A stretch of DNA of 64,000 nucleotides from contig CAVXJN010000002.1 in assembly GCA_963762165.1 (NCBI GenBank), positions 248,001 through 312,000 of the forward strand. Reading direction: 5' to 3'. This stretch comes from CAVXJN01 sp963762165 (lineage in GTDB: Bacteria; Pseudomonadota; Gammaproteobacteria; JASBUN01). The first letter of the stretch is position 1; each line of letters starts with the position of its first letter. Positions 52,439 to 61,323 of the stretch are shown one piece after another. Made by a program: the position numbers and the translations under genes. The notes below the pieces were generated by a model. It searched no databases. It saw only the letters and a program-made list of their open reading frames with translations, and had not been told where the DNA came from.

Positions 52439-53485
52439 ATGTCGTTGGGACCGATCATGGTGGACGTCGCAGGACTGGAGTTGCGGCCCGAAGAGCGCGA
52501 GCGCTTGTCTCATCCACTGGTGGGAGGCGTGATTCTGTTCAGCCGCAATTTTGCGTCCGCGGAACAGGTGCGGGCTTTGATAGACGACATTCATCGTGTC
52601 CGTGAACCTCGTCTGCTGATTGCCGTCGACCAGGAAGGCGGACGGGTACAGCGCTTCCGCGAGGGATTCACCCGACTGCCCGCCGTACGCCGCCTGGGCG
52701 AAGTATACGATCGCGATCCGCGTCTGGCGCGCGAATACGCGCAGGCCACCGGTTGGTTGATGGCCAGCGAGTTGCGCGCGGTGGGGGTCGACATCAGCTT
52801 TGCGCCGGTGTTGGATCTGGATCGCGGCGTCAGCGCGGTGATCGGCGACCGTGCGTTTCATACTGATCCGGAGGCGATCGCCGATATCGCCCATGCCTAC
52901 ATGATCGGCATGCGCGATGCGGACATGGAGGCAACCGGAAAACATTATCCCGGTCACGGTTCGGTGGAAGCGGACTCGCACACGGAGATTCCGATCGATG
53001 AGCGCCGCTACGAGGATATCCGTGCAGAGGATCTGTTGCCCTTCGAGCGGATGATGCATTTCGGTATGGCCGCGGTGATGGCGGCCCACGTGGTCTATCC
53101 CGCGGTGGATTCGACGCCGGCGGGATTCTCGCGCCGCTGGATCGCAGACGTTTTGCGCGGAGAACTGAATTTCCAGGGCGTAATTTTCAGTGACGATCTG
53201 AGCATGGCGGCCGCAGAAGGCGTTGGTGGCTATGTGGAACGCGCGCAGCGGGCATTGGACGCCGGTTGCGATATGGTGCTGGTCTGCAATAACGAAGCCG
53301 GCTGCGTGCGGGTATTGGATTCATTGCAGCGCGAACCGGATCCGGTGAGCCAATTGCGACTGGTGCGACTGCATGCGCGCCATCGACAATCCTTCGATAC
53401 GCTCCGACAGGATCCGCGGTGGCAGCAGGCACGGGACCAGGTGCGAAGCTATGACCCCGAGCCGTTGCTGGATATGGACATGTGA
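52439..53485 (+). CDS. nagZ: Beta-N-acetylglucosaminidase NagZ
   Basis: NagZ removes N-acetylglucosamine from anhydro-muropeptides in cell-wall recycling, in the cytoplasm. The 348-residue GH3 protein starts at ATG 52439. It has AVDQEGGRVQRFREGFTRLP (about 61-80), the KHYPGHGSVEADSH loop with the acid/base His (about 164-177) and the nucleophile Asp in IFSDDLSMAA. No signal peptide. It lies 15 bp after the permease gene, so transport of peptides and muropeptide breakdown are linked. Confidence 0.95.
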   Translation: MSLGPIMVDVAGLELRPEERERLSHPLVGGVILFSRNFASAEQVRALIDDIHRVREPRLLIAVDQEGGRVQRFREGFTRLPAVRRLGEVYDRDPRLAREYAQATGWLMASELRAVGVDISFAPVLDLDRGVSAVIGDRAFHTDPEAIADIAHAYMIGMRDADMEATGKHYPGHGSVEADSHTEIPIDERRYEDIRAEDLLPFERMMHFGMAAVMAAHVVYPAVDSTPAGFSRRWIADVLRGELNFQGVIFSDDLSMAAAEGVGGYVERAQRALDAGCDMVLVCNNEAGCVRVLDSLQREPDPVSQLRLVRLHARHRQSFDTLRQDPRWQQARDQVRSYDPEPLLDMDM

Positions 53486-53506
53486 CTGCGACTGCGCGCG
53501 CTCGAG

Positions 53507-53522
53507 CGCCCTGGCCAGGGCG
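53507..53522. promoter_or_regulatory. Perfect 16-bp palindrome in the hpt promoter region
   Basis: CGCCCTGGCCAGGGCG is a perfect palindrome covering the expected -35 position of the TATAAT promoter at 53536-53541 (spacer 17 bp). It may be an operator, or a short hairpin after nagZ. No T-run follows. Confidence 0.45.
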
Positions 53523-53535
53523 ACGGTGGCGCGTC

Positions 53536-53541
53536 TATAAT
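53536..53541 (+). promoter_or_regulatory. Candidate -10 element of hpt
   Basis: TATAAT is a perfect consensus -10 box located 120 bp before the preferred hpt start. No TTGACA-like -35 is present 17 bp upstream; the palindrome occupies that position. Confidence 0.45.
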
Positions 53542-53660
53542 GGCGCCGCGCTCAGCTATGTGCCGAACGGCATTGGCGAATCGCTGCAAGCCCGGATGTG
53601 CCACTGCAAATTCACATTGACCGCCCGGAAAGTCGATCCAACAGCAATCTCGAGCCCGCT

Positions 53661-54215
53661 ATGACCGTGACTCCCGACCAGGCCCAGACCGTGTTGGCGC
53701 AAGCGGACTGTCTTTTCACCGAAGAGCAAGTCGAACGCGCTTTGGACGCCATGGCCGCGCGGATCGGCGAGCGCCTCGTCGATTTGAACCCCATCGTCAT
53801 GTGCGTGCTCAATGGTGGCCTGGTGCCGACCGGTAAACTGGTGACGCGCCTTTCGTTCTCGCTTCAGATCGACTATCTGCACGCGACTCGATACCGTAAC
53901 AGCACCAGCGGCGGTGACCTGACTTGGTTGGCGCGTCCACACATGGACATTCGCGGCCGCACGGTGCTGGTAGTCGATGACATACTCGACGAAGGTGTCA
54001 CGCTGGCTGCGATCATGGACTATTGCCGCGAGCAGGGTGCGGACTCCGTTCACAGTGCGGTTCTGGTCGAGAAACGCCACGAGCGAAAATATGGGTTGAA
54101 GAATGCCGATTTCGTCGGTCTCGAAGTCGAAGATCGATATGTTTTCGGCTACGGAATGGATTACAAGGGGTACCTGCGCAATGCCGCGGGCATCTACGCC
54201 GTGCAAGGCAGTTGA
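53661..54215 (+). CDS. hpt: Hypoxanthine-guanine phosphoribosyltransferase
   Basis: The enzyme salvages hypoxanthine and guanine with PRPP. The 184-residue protein (start ATG 53661; ATG 53598 would add 21 residues) has the PRPP loop LVVDDILDEGVTL (about 106-118) and the pyrophosphate loop VLNGGLVPTGKL (about 47-58). The DYLHATRYRN flexible-loop region and the KNADFVGLEVEDRYVFGYGMD base-binding segment are present. In many relatives an hpt gene sits between nagZ and the thioinosine phosphorylase, and its substrate is the product of that enzyme. Confidence 0.93.
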   Translation: MTVTPDQAQTVLAQADCLFTEEQVERALDAMAARIGERLVDLNPIVMCVLNGGLVPTGKLVTRLSFSLQIDYLHATRYRNSTSGGDLTWLARPHMDIRGRTVLVVDDILDEGVTLAAIMDYCREQGADSVHSAVLVEKRHERKYGLKNADFVGLEVEDRYVFGYGMDYKGYLRNAAGIYAVQGS

Positions 54216-54254
54216 ACCGCTGTCCGCCGGCTGATCACTTAAAGGAACGTATGT

Positions 54255-54995
54255 ATGCCGGACGTAGCAATCATTGGCGGGACTGGACTCAATTCCCTCA
54301 AGAATCTCGAAATCACCCACCGCGAGATGGTGCAGACGCCCTATGGCGCGCCTTCGGGGCCGGCGGTGCATGGCACGGTCGCCGGGCGGGAAGTGGTGTT
54401 CATGGCCCGTCATGGCAGCGGTCACACCATTCCGCCCCATCGCGTGAATTACCGAGCCAACATCTGGGCGTTGCGCAGTCTTGGCGTTGAGCGGGTGATC
54501 GCCGTGGCGGCGGTCGGTGGCATCGGCGCCGACGATGAGCCCCGGCAGGATCGCCTTCCCGGATCAAATCATCGACTACACGTGGTCGCGCGAAAATACC
54601 TATTTCGAGGACAACCTCGAAGAGGTGACGCATATCGATTTCACATTTCCCTATTGCGATGAAATTGCGCGAGCTGTTGATCAAGGCCGCGCAGACGCTG
54701 GCGTGGAGCATACCCCGACCGGAACCTACGGCGCGACCCAGGGGCCGCGGCTCGAGACTGCAGCCGAAATTCGACGCCTGGAGCGGGACGGTTGCGACAT
54801 GGTGGGGATGACCGGCATGCCGGAGACCGCGCTGGCGCGGGAATTGGGCTTTGCTACGCGACCTGCGCGGTGTCCGCCAATTGGGCCGCTGGCAAGGGGG
54901 AGGGCGTGATCACCATGCAGGAAATCGACAAACATCTGAAGTCGGGCATGGAAGCCGTGCGCCGGCTGTTGGAGCGCGTGCTGCAAGTGCTTTAG
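54255..54995 (+). CDS. mtnP: S-methyl-5'-thioinosine/-thioadenosine phosphorylase, frameshifted in this sequence
   Basis: The enzyme releases the purine base from methylthioinosine or methylthioadenosine, making hypoxanthine for the hpt enzyme next door. The first frame has VAIIGGTGL and FMARHGSGHTIPPHRVNYRANIWAL. A +1 change near 54534 hides MSPGRIAFPDQ. A local shift from about 54663 to 54703 hides LRELLIKAAQTL. A -1 change near 54853 hides YATCAVSANWAAGKGEG. The C-terminus ends at 54995. The conserved GATQGPRLET and VGMTGMPE are intact. Corrected length is about 246 residues. Its 3' end overlaps csiV by 4 bp. Confidence 0.9.
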
Positions 54996-55594
54996 TTCTT
55001 TTGCCGGGTTTTGATCGGCGTGCACAGAATCAGCACGCCGAACTTCGGGTGATCGATGTAGTGCAATTCGCCGCTGCGCATGCGGCGATGATCCTGCATA
55101 CGGTAGGTTTTGCCTTGTCCGCCGCCGGGCGCATACAACAAGTCCGCCCAGACATGGAGAAAGCGCGCCCGGGTCAGCAGCAGGGTGCCGGAAATCTCCT
55201 CCACGCTGCGCCCGTCGGGTAGATAGTGACGCGGACCGCCATGGATCCAGACCGGTTGGGCTTTACCCCGCTCCAATACCGGCTGCCGCCAGCCAAGGTG
55301 CAGGATCGGCTCTGCGACTGCCCGATTTGCGCAATGCCGAGACCACGCCACCGAGCTGCAATTGACCTTGCGACAGCTCCGAATACGCGCCGCCCGTGCC
55401 GGCGGCGGACAAGTAGCGGGCGTTGTCCGCGCTGGGCTGTCCGGGGTCGGGCGGCCAGAATTCGGCTTCGCCCGCATTCGCGAGACGTATTTGCGAACAC
55501 CACGATTTCGATCTTGATACCAATCCGGGTCGGCGACCGCTGCGGTGGAAAATGCCAGTGCCGCCAGACACAGGACGCAAACAGCGCGAGACAA
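54992..55594 (-). CDS. csiV: CsiV-like periplasmic protein, frameshifted in this sequence
   Basis: CsiV-type proteins bind peptidoglycan in Vibrio and lie beside mfd. The start has a signal peptide (RAVCVLCLAALAFSTAAVAD, residues 3-22) and DPDWYQ. Then a +1 change near 55517 hides IEIVVFANTSR. A second near 55485 hides NAGEAEFWPPD. A third near 55314 leads back into frame before EPILHLGWRQP. From there the sequence is intact: GTLLLTRARFLHVWADLLY and the C-terminal GELHYIDHPKFGVLILCTPI. Corrected length is about 200 residues. Confidence 0.8.
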   Translation of the reverse strand: MSRAVCVLCLAALAFSTAAVADPDWYQDRNRGVRKYVSRMRAKPNSGRPTPDSPARTTPATCPPPARAARIRSCRKVNCSSVAWSRHCANRAVAEPILHLGWRQPVLERGKAQPVWIHGGPRHYLPDGRSVEEISGTLLLTRARFLHVWADLLYAPGGGQGKTYRMQDHRRMRSGELHYIDHPKFGVLILCTPIKTRQKN

Positions 55595-55674
55595 GATTCA
55601 ACATAGGAAAGCTACGGGTACGGGCCAGGCGCTACTATAGCGAAATGCCGTCGTGGACGACAGCGCCGCCCGCA

Positions 55675-58600
55675 TCATTGCGCCACGATTCCCGTTTGCA
55701 GATGCTGCAGCAATCGTTCCACCGCTTCAAATCGCTGGGGCGCTTGGGGCAAGTCGCGCTTGAAGCGGAGCTGATGTTGGCCGTCCAGTCGGTACACCTG
55801 GGGCTCGGTCTGCACCATGCGAATAATGTTCATGGGATCGACGTTGGCTTGATCGCGGAACACCAGTCGACCCCCGCCCGGGCCGGCGTCCAATTTGGTG
55901 ACTCCAAGCGGGTTGGCCAGCAGTTTGAGCTCCGTGAGCCGGAACAGATTCTTGGCCGCATCCGGCAGCAAGCCGAAACGATCGATCATCTCCACCTGCA
56001 ATTCGCGCAATTGATCCTTGTCTTCCGCACTGGCGATGCGTTTGTACAGAATCAGGCGCGCGTGCACGTCCGGCAGGTAGTCTTCGGGCAGCAGCGCCGG
56101 CACCTGCAGGTCGATCTCGGGACCGTGTTCCAGGGGTCGGTTCAAGTCCGGCTGCTTGCCGGCCTTGAGCGCCTTTACGGCCCGTTCCAGCAGTTCGCTG
56201 TACAAGGTGAAACCGATTTCCTGGATTTGTCCGCTCTGGCCTTCGCCCAGCAGTTCGCCGGCGCCACGGATTTCCAGGTCGTGGGTGGCGAGCATGAACC
56301 CCGCGCCAAGGTCTTCCAGCGACTCGATCGCTTCGAGTCGTTTCAAGGCGTCGGCGGTAATGGCGCGCCGCGGCGGAACGACGAGATAAGCATAGGCGCG
56401 GTGATGGGAACGGCCGACCCGGCCGCGCAACTGGTGCAGCTGCGCCAGCCCGAGTTTGTCGGCGCGGTTCATGATGATGGTATTGGCGCTGGGAACGTCG
56501 ATGCCACTTTCGATGATCGTGCTGCAGACCAGGACGTTGAACCGTTGGTGATAAAAATCGAGCATCACCTGTTCGAGTTCCCGTTCGCGCATCTGGCCGT
56601 GCGCGACATGCACACTGGCATCGGGAACGAGTTCTCGCAAAGTGTTGGCCATGCGTTCGATGCTGGCGACGTCGTTGTGCAGGAAATAGACTTGGCCGCC
56701 GCGCTTGAACTCGCGCTGAAAGGCCTCTTGCAGCAACGAGTCATTCCATTCGTTGACGAACGTCTTGATGGTCACGCGCGCCGCGGGAGGTGTCGCGATA
56801 ATCGACAAATCGCGCAGGCTCGCCAGCGACATGTTCAAAGTGCGTGGGATCGGGGTGGCGGTCATCGTCAGCACGTCGACCTGCGCCCGCAAGCGCTTTC
56901 AGGCGTTCTTTCTGGCGCACGCCGAATCGATGTTCTTCGTCGACGACCACCAGCCCGAGGTTTTTGAACTTGACGTCGTTCTGCAGCAGCTTGTGGGTGC
57001 CGATGAGTATATCGACGCGGCCATCGGCCAGTTCTTTCAGCACCTGTTCCTGTTGTTTCTTGGTGCGAAACCGGGAAAGTACTTCGATTCTTACCGGCCA
57101 GTCGGCGAAACGGTCGAGAAAGTTCTGGTTGTGCTGTTGCGCCAGCAGCGTGGTCGGCACCAGCACGGCCACCTGGCGATTGCTCTGCACGGCGATGAAC
57201 GCAGCGCGCATGGCAACTTCGGTCTTGCCGAAGCCGACGTCGCCGCACACTACGCGGTCCATGGGCTGCTCCGAGCGCATGTCTTCGACCACGGCATCGA
57301 TAGCGGATTGTTGATCGGGGGTCTCTTCGAATGGAAACGCTGCTGCAAAACGTCCGTAGTCGTCGTGCTCGAAAGTGAAATGCGTGACCCTTGCTCGCGG
57401 CACGGCGCGAATAGATGTCCAGCAGTTCCGCGGCAACGTCCCGAGCCCGTTCCGCGGCTTTGCGTTTCAGACGTTGCCAGTGATCACCGCCGAGCTTGTG
57501 CAAGCGGCGCGGTGTCCGGCGATGCGCCGCTGTAGCGGCTCACCAGATGTAACGAGGAAACCGGTACATACAATTTGTCGCCGGCGGCGTATTCGAGGGT
57601 CAGGAATTCAGCCTCCAGCGTGCCGACATTGAGCTTCTGCAATCCCAGGTAACGGCCGACGCCGTGTTCTTCGTGTACCACCGGCGCACCGATGCTCAGA
57701 TCGGTGAGATTGCGGACCACGTTTTCGGATTCCGTGCGTGGCGCGGTCCGTCGCCGGCGGGACTGGCTGGCGCGCTCGCCGAACAGTTGCGATTCGGCGA
57801 TGACGGCAAGCGCCGGATCGCGAACGACCAGGCCTTGTTCCAACGGCGCGACCGTGATGCCGAAGACCGCGTCACTGGCGAGGAACGCTTCCCAAGAATC
57901 GAACACTTCGGGGCGCAGCCCGAGCCCGCTCAACGTATCGAGAATGACTTCTCTGCGTCCGGTAGACTCGCCGGCCACCAGAATGCGACCCTCGAAGTTG
58001 ACCATGAACTGCTTCAGCGCGGCGGCCGGCTCCGGGGCGCGAGCCTGAATCGTGAGCACGGGCGGCGCGGCCGTGGCGAAATTGACGAAATTGCCTTCCG
58101 CGGCCGGTTCGATTTCAAATCGTTGTACCTTTATTCGGGGCAGCCCCTGGAACTGCTGCGCGTACGGTGTCCAGATCCAGGTACAAGCTGTCCGGTTCGA
58201 TCAGGGGACGTTCGATATCGTGGCGGCGTTGTTCGTAACGGCTTTCCACCTGCTCGCGATAGGCCAGCAACGCCGATTCGACGTCGTCCATGGTGATCAA
58301 CAACGCGTGTTCGGGAAGATAGTCGCGCAGGGTTTCGGTGGTTTCATGGAACAGCGGCAAATAGTATTCGATGCCGCCCGGCGGGTGTCCGTTGCTGACT
58401 TCGCGATATACGGGGCTGCGTTGCGGGTCGCCTTCGAAGCGCTTGCGCCAAGCCTGACGGAAGCGGCCGATGCCATCCTCGTCGAGGGCGAACTCGGCGG
58501 CCGGCAGCATGCGAATCTGCTCCACTTGGCCGCTGGATCGCTGGGTCTCGGGGTCGAATACGCGGATGCTTTCGACTTCTTCGTCGAACAGATCGATTCG

Positions 58601-59185
58601 ATAGGGCAGTTCGCTGCCCATGGGATAGATGTCTAGTAATGATCCCCGTACGGCGTATTCGCCGTGTTCCATCACCTGGGAGACGCAGCGGTAGCCGGCT
58701 TGCGTGAAACGCTCGCGCATGGCATCGGGCTGCAGATGATCGCCGACTTTGAGCAACAAGCTGTAAGCGCGCAGATATTCGCGGGGCGCCAAGCGCTGGA
58801 GCAGGGTCGTGACCGGCACGATCAAAATGCCGGTTTTCATTTCCGGAAGCCGATACAGCGTTTCAAGCCGCTGGGAGATAATGTCCTGGTGAGGGGAATA
58901 CAGATCGTAGGGCAGCGTTTCCCAGTCCGGAAACTGCATTATCTCGATGTCACCGCCGAAAAATTGCAGCTCCGATTCCAGGCGCGCAGCGGTCTGATTG
59001 TCGCCGGTGACGACCAACACAGGGCCATCGGTGCGCCGCGCCGCTGCCGCCAGCGCGAGGCCGATGCTATTGCCGTACAGTCTGCCCCAGACCACGCTTT
59101 CGCCGGCGCGCTGGGGCAGCACGGGTTCGAACGGTGAAGCGAGCCCGGTTTGGGCGTTTGCGGTAACAGTGGAAGACTTGGACAT
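55675..59185 (-). CDS. mfd: Transcription-repair coupling factor Mfd, frameshifted in this sequence
   Basis: Mfd removes stalled RNA polymerase from DNA lesions and recruits UvrA. The gene runs from ATG 59185 to 55675 and gives about 1,169 residues when corrected. Domains in order: UvrB-like module (VVTGDNQTAARLESELQFF), RNA-polymerase interaction domain (HGVGRYLGL), then RecG-like helicase with Walker A CGDVGFGKTEVAMRAAF, DEEHRFGVRQKERLKAL and TATPIPRTLNMSL. The C-terminal TRCF domain ends LQHLQTGIVAQ. Four +1 insertions are inferred near 58155, 57503, 57370 and 56889, each restoring a conserved stretch. csiV follows on the same strand. Confidence 0.94.
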
Positions 59186-59273
59186 CTGGTTGCAGACTGA
59201 CGACAGGGGTCGGTATTTTCCCACAGGAAGGCGGTACTGCCTACCGGGCAAAGTTCAGGGGATAGGGTCGGAA

Positions 59274-60071
59274 TCAGTGCAATAGGTCGACTTTGACCTC
59301 GATACGACCCTGCTGCTCGGTGCGCCCGCGCGTGCTGTAGACGATGCCCTCGCCGGAGTCGCTGCGCTGGTCGACAGTCCCGCCGATCTCGATCCATTCC
59401 CCCAGCCGGCCTTCGACTACCGTCTCGGCACGCTGCGTATTGATGATGCCGCTACCGCCGCGGCTCAGGGTATCGCGGTGTGGACTGATCTGTAAGTGCA
59501 CAAGGTCGCCGGCAACCTGTGGCAATACGTAGAAGCCGCTGGTCACATCCTGATAGCGGCTGCTGTTCTGTACCGCAGCGCCACCTGGGCCGATGATCAC
59601 GGTGCGGTCGTCGGTCGGAACCGATTGACCGACTGCAATGAAAGCCGGATTGCCCTCCAACACCTGGATCTGTTGCGTGCCCGCGCTTTGCGCGAGGTCG
59701 TCGGTGGCATAGGCGCGAACCGATCCGCTGCTGTGGCCCGGCCGGGCCCTTAATCTGGCTTCGGCGTCCCGCTTGGCGGTTTGTGTCGAATTCGATTGGC
59801 GAACGCTGACCAGAAGCCGTCGCGGCGCGCGATCCAGACGCTGCACCAGTGCTCGAACCTGGTCGATCGTGGCCGGCGCGGCGCGCACAATCAATTCGAA
59901 CCCGTGCGCTTGTACAACTTCCCCTTCGTTCAACAAGGGCTGCACGATGGGTGCGATCTGGGCCGCGGGACGGTGCTTGAGGTCGAATATTTCCAGTTTG
60001 TGGTCGACAGCGTGCGCACCGTGGGCAAATAGCGCCAGTACCACCATGGCGAGGAATCGCGTGCGGATCAT
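59274..60071 (-). CDS. Secretin N-domain-like periplasmic protein
   Basis: The 265-residue protein starts at ATG 60071, preferred to an upstream in-frame start because it gives a signal peptide (RTRFLAMVVLALFAHGAHAV). The mature part begins with a short secretin-type domain (EIFDLKHRPAAQIAPIVQPLL and IVRAAPATIDQVRALVQRLDRAPRRLLVSVRQ), then a strand-rich region with LVHLQISPHRDTLS and an ETVVEGRLGEWIEIGGTVD segment. It resembles NolW-like or type II/IV secretin fragments without a pore domain. Function is unknown. It is 12 bp after the phospholipase D-like gene and 89 bp before mfd. Confidence 0.7.
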   Translation of the reverse strand: MIRTRFLAMVVLALFAHGAHAVDHKLEIFDLKHRPAAQIAPIVQPLLNEGEVVQAHGFELIVRAAPATIDQVRALVQRLDRAPRRLLVSVRQSNSTQTAKRDAEARLRARPGHSSGSVRAYATDDLAQSAGTQQIQVLEGNPAFIAVGQSVPTDDRTVIIGPGGAAVQNSSRYQDVTSGFYVLPQVAGDLVHLQISPHRDTLSRGGSGIINTQRAETVVEGRLGEWIEIGGTVDQRSDSGEGIVYSTRGRTEQQGRIEVKVDLLH

Positions 60072-60082
60072 AAACGGTGCAG

Positions 60083-60598
60083 TCACAAGTGTAGGCGCCG
60101 CAGTTCGGAGTCGGGGACGCTCAGGTCCCACAGAGCCTGGAATTGTTTAAGCAACTCCCGGCTGCGCAGACCGTCGTGTAGAGATGCGTAGCCGTCGTAA
60201 CGGCTTGCCACCGGCTTATAGAGGTAAGAGCTTTCGTCCGCCACCAGAAAGCCTTCGTTGAAGCCTCGGTGTTGAGGTGCCGGTCGATGCATGTGAACCG
60301 TACTGGTGAATCTGCGCGCGGTTTCGATCAAGCGGTGCCCATGGCGAACGGCATAACCGGCGTCTGCGACCAGGATACGCACTTCGCAGAAGCGGCCGCG
60401 GGTGCCGAGCGTGCTGATGGCTTCGATCATTTCCACGGTGTCGTACACCGGTGCTTCCAGATCGGGGGTCAATATCACGAGACTGCGGCGAGCTTGAGAG
60501 ACCAATTGCCCGACCAACTCGCGGTTGCCGGCCCGCGTTTCGAACCGCAATCGCTCCGATTCGGGATTTTGCGCTACCGTTTCACTCTCGGTACTCAT
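60083..60598 (-). CDS. Phospholipase D-like small protein (DUF7931-type)
   Basis: The 171-residue protein has no signal peptide. It contains LVGQLVSQARRSLVILTPDLEAPVYDT, VRILVADAGYAVRHGHRLIETARR, and a His in PAPQHRGFNEGFLVADESSYLYKPV, the half-site pattern of phospholipase-D-like proteins. A second HKD copy is absent, so catalysis is doubtful. It sits between a GNAT gene and the secretin-like gene on the same strand. Confidence 0.65.
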   Translation of the reverse strand: MSTESETVAQNPESERLRFETRAGNRELVGQLVSQARRSLVILTPDLEAPVYDTVEMIEAISTLGTRGRFCEVRILVADAGYAVRHGHRLIETARRFTSTVHMHRPAPQHRGFNEGFLVADESSYLYKPVASRYDGYASLHDGLRSRELLKQFQALWDLSVPDSELRRLHL

Positions 60599-60631
60599 AC
60601 TCCTCCCACTTGGGGCTGGTTTCAGAATAGG

Positions 60632-61084
60632 TCAGACCGGTCCCGCCATGCCACCCTTGCGGCGCATCAGCACATGGGGGATACCGGCTTCGACAAATGG
60701 ATCACCGTTCGGTTCAAAGCCATGGCGGGTGTAGAATTCGGTCGCTTCGAGTTGGGCATGGAGATGGACCGGCGGCCAACCGCGGATGCCGTGTTCGCTA
60801 AGCAGTGCCTCGAGCAGACGGCCGCCGATGCCCCGGCCTCGGCAGTGCGACAGTACCGCCATGCGTCCGATCCGCCCGTCCGGCATCAGTCTGCCGGTTC
60901 CGACCACCTGCTCGGAGGCATCGGTGGCCAGCGCGTGTACGCACATGTGATCGAGCCCGTCCCACTCCATGGCAGAGGGAACTCCTTGTTCTTCGATGAA
61001 GACGGCGCTGCGCACCCCGCGCCCCAGTTCGGCTCCGGCGTTGCCGAAAACGATTCGTATGCTGACGGTGTCGTTGCCGACCAT
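60632..61084 (-). CDS. GNAT-family N-acetyltransferase (ElaA-like)
   Basis: The 150-residue protein has a beta-strand-rich start (VRSAVFIEEQGVPSAMEWDG) and the acetyl-CoA site MAVLSHCRGRGIGGRLLEALL (about 73-93). The C-terminal HLHAQLEATEFYTRHGFEPNG is also typical. The substrate is unknown. It is the first gene after the purB terminator, on the same strand as the mfd group. Confidence 0.85.
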   Translation of the reverse strand: MVGNDTVSIRIVFGNAGAELGRGVRSAVFIEEQGVPSAMEWDGLDHMCVHALATDASEQVVGTGRLMPDGRIGRMAVLSHCRGRGIGGRLLEALLSEHGIRGWPPVHLHAQLEATEFYTRHGFEPNGDPFVEAGIPHVLMRRKGGMAGPV

Positions 61085-61116
61085 TATCCGGGCGTCACGT
61101 TACGAAACTGGGGCCA

Positions 61117-61164
61117 AAAAAAACCCGGACTGCACGGGATGGGGGGTGATGCAGCCCGGGTTTC
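61117..61164 (-). terminator. Intrinsic terminator of purB
   Basis: On the minus strand a 14-bp stem (AAACCCGGGCTGCA facing TGCAGTCCGGGTTT, 13 of 14 paired; 61122-61135 and 61151-61164) is followed by TTTTTTTT (61117-61124, partly shared with the stem). This is the classic GC-rich hairpin plus U-tract. It lies between purB and the GNAT gene and separates the two transcripts. Confidence 0.85.
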
Positions 61165-61323
61165 ACGTTGGATGACCAAGACGACATCTTGGGGAAGCAA
61201 AGCGGGAGGGAAGCCGTCCCTGTCATCCGCTTTCGATTATGCGACTCCCGGGCGTCCATGCTGAGCACTGCGTCACATTTCGCCCCTGGCTGTCTGCGCC
61301 GCCATGTCGCCTGCTGGCGTCGC

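Noticed and set aside
55423..56967. Plus-strand ORF of 514 codons opposite mfd and csiV
   Set aside because: Antisense of Mfd helicase motifs; no own domain.
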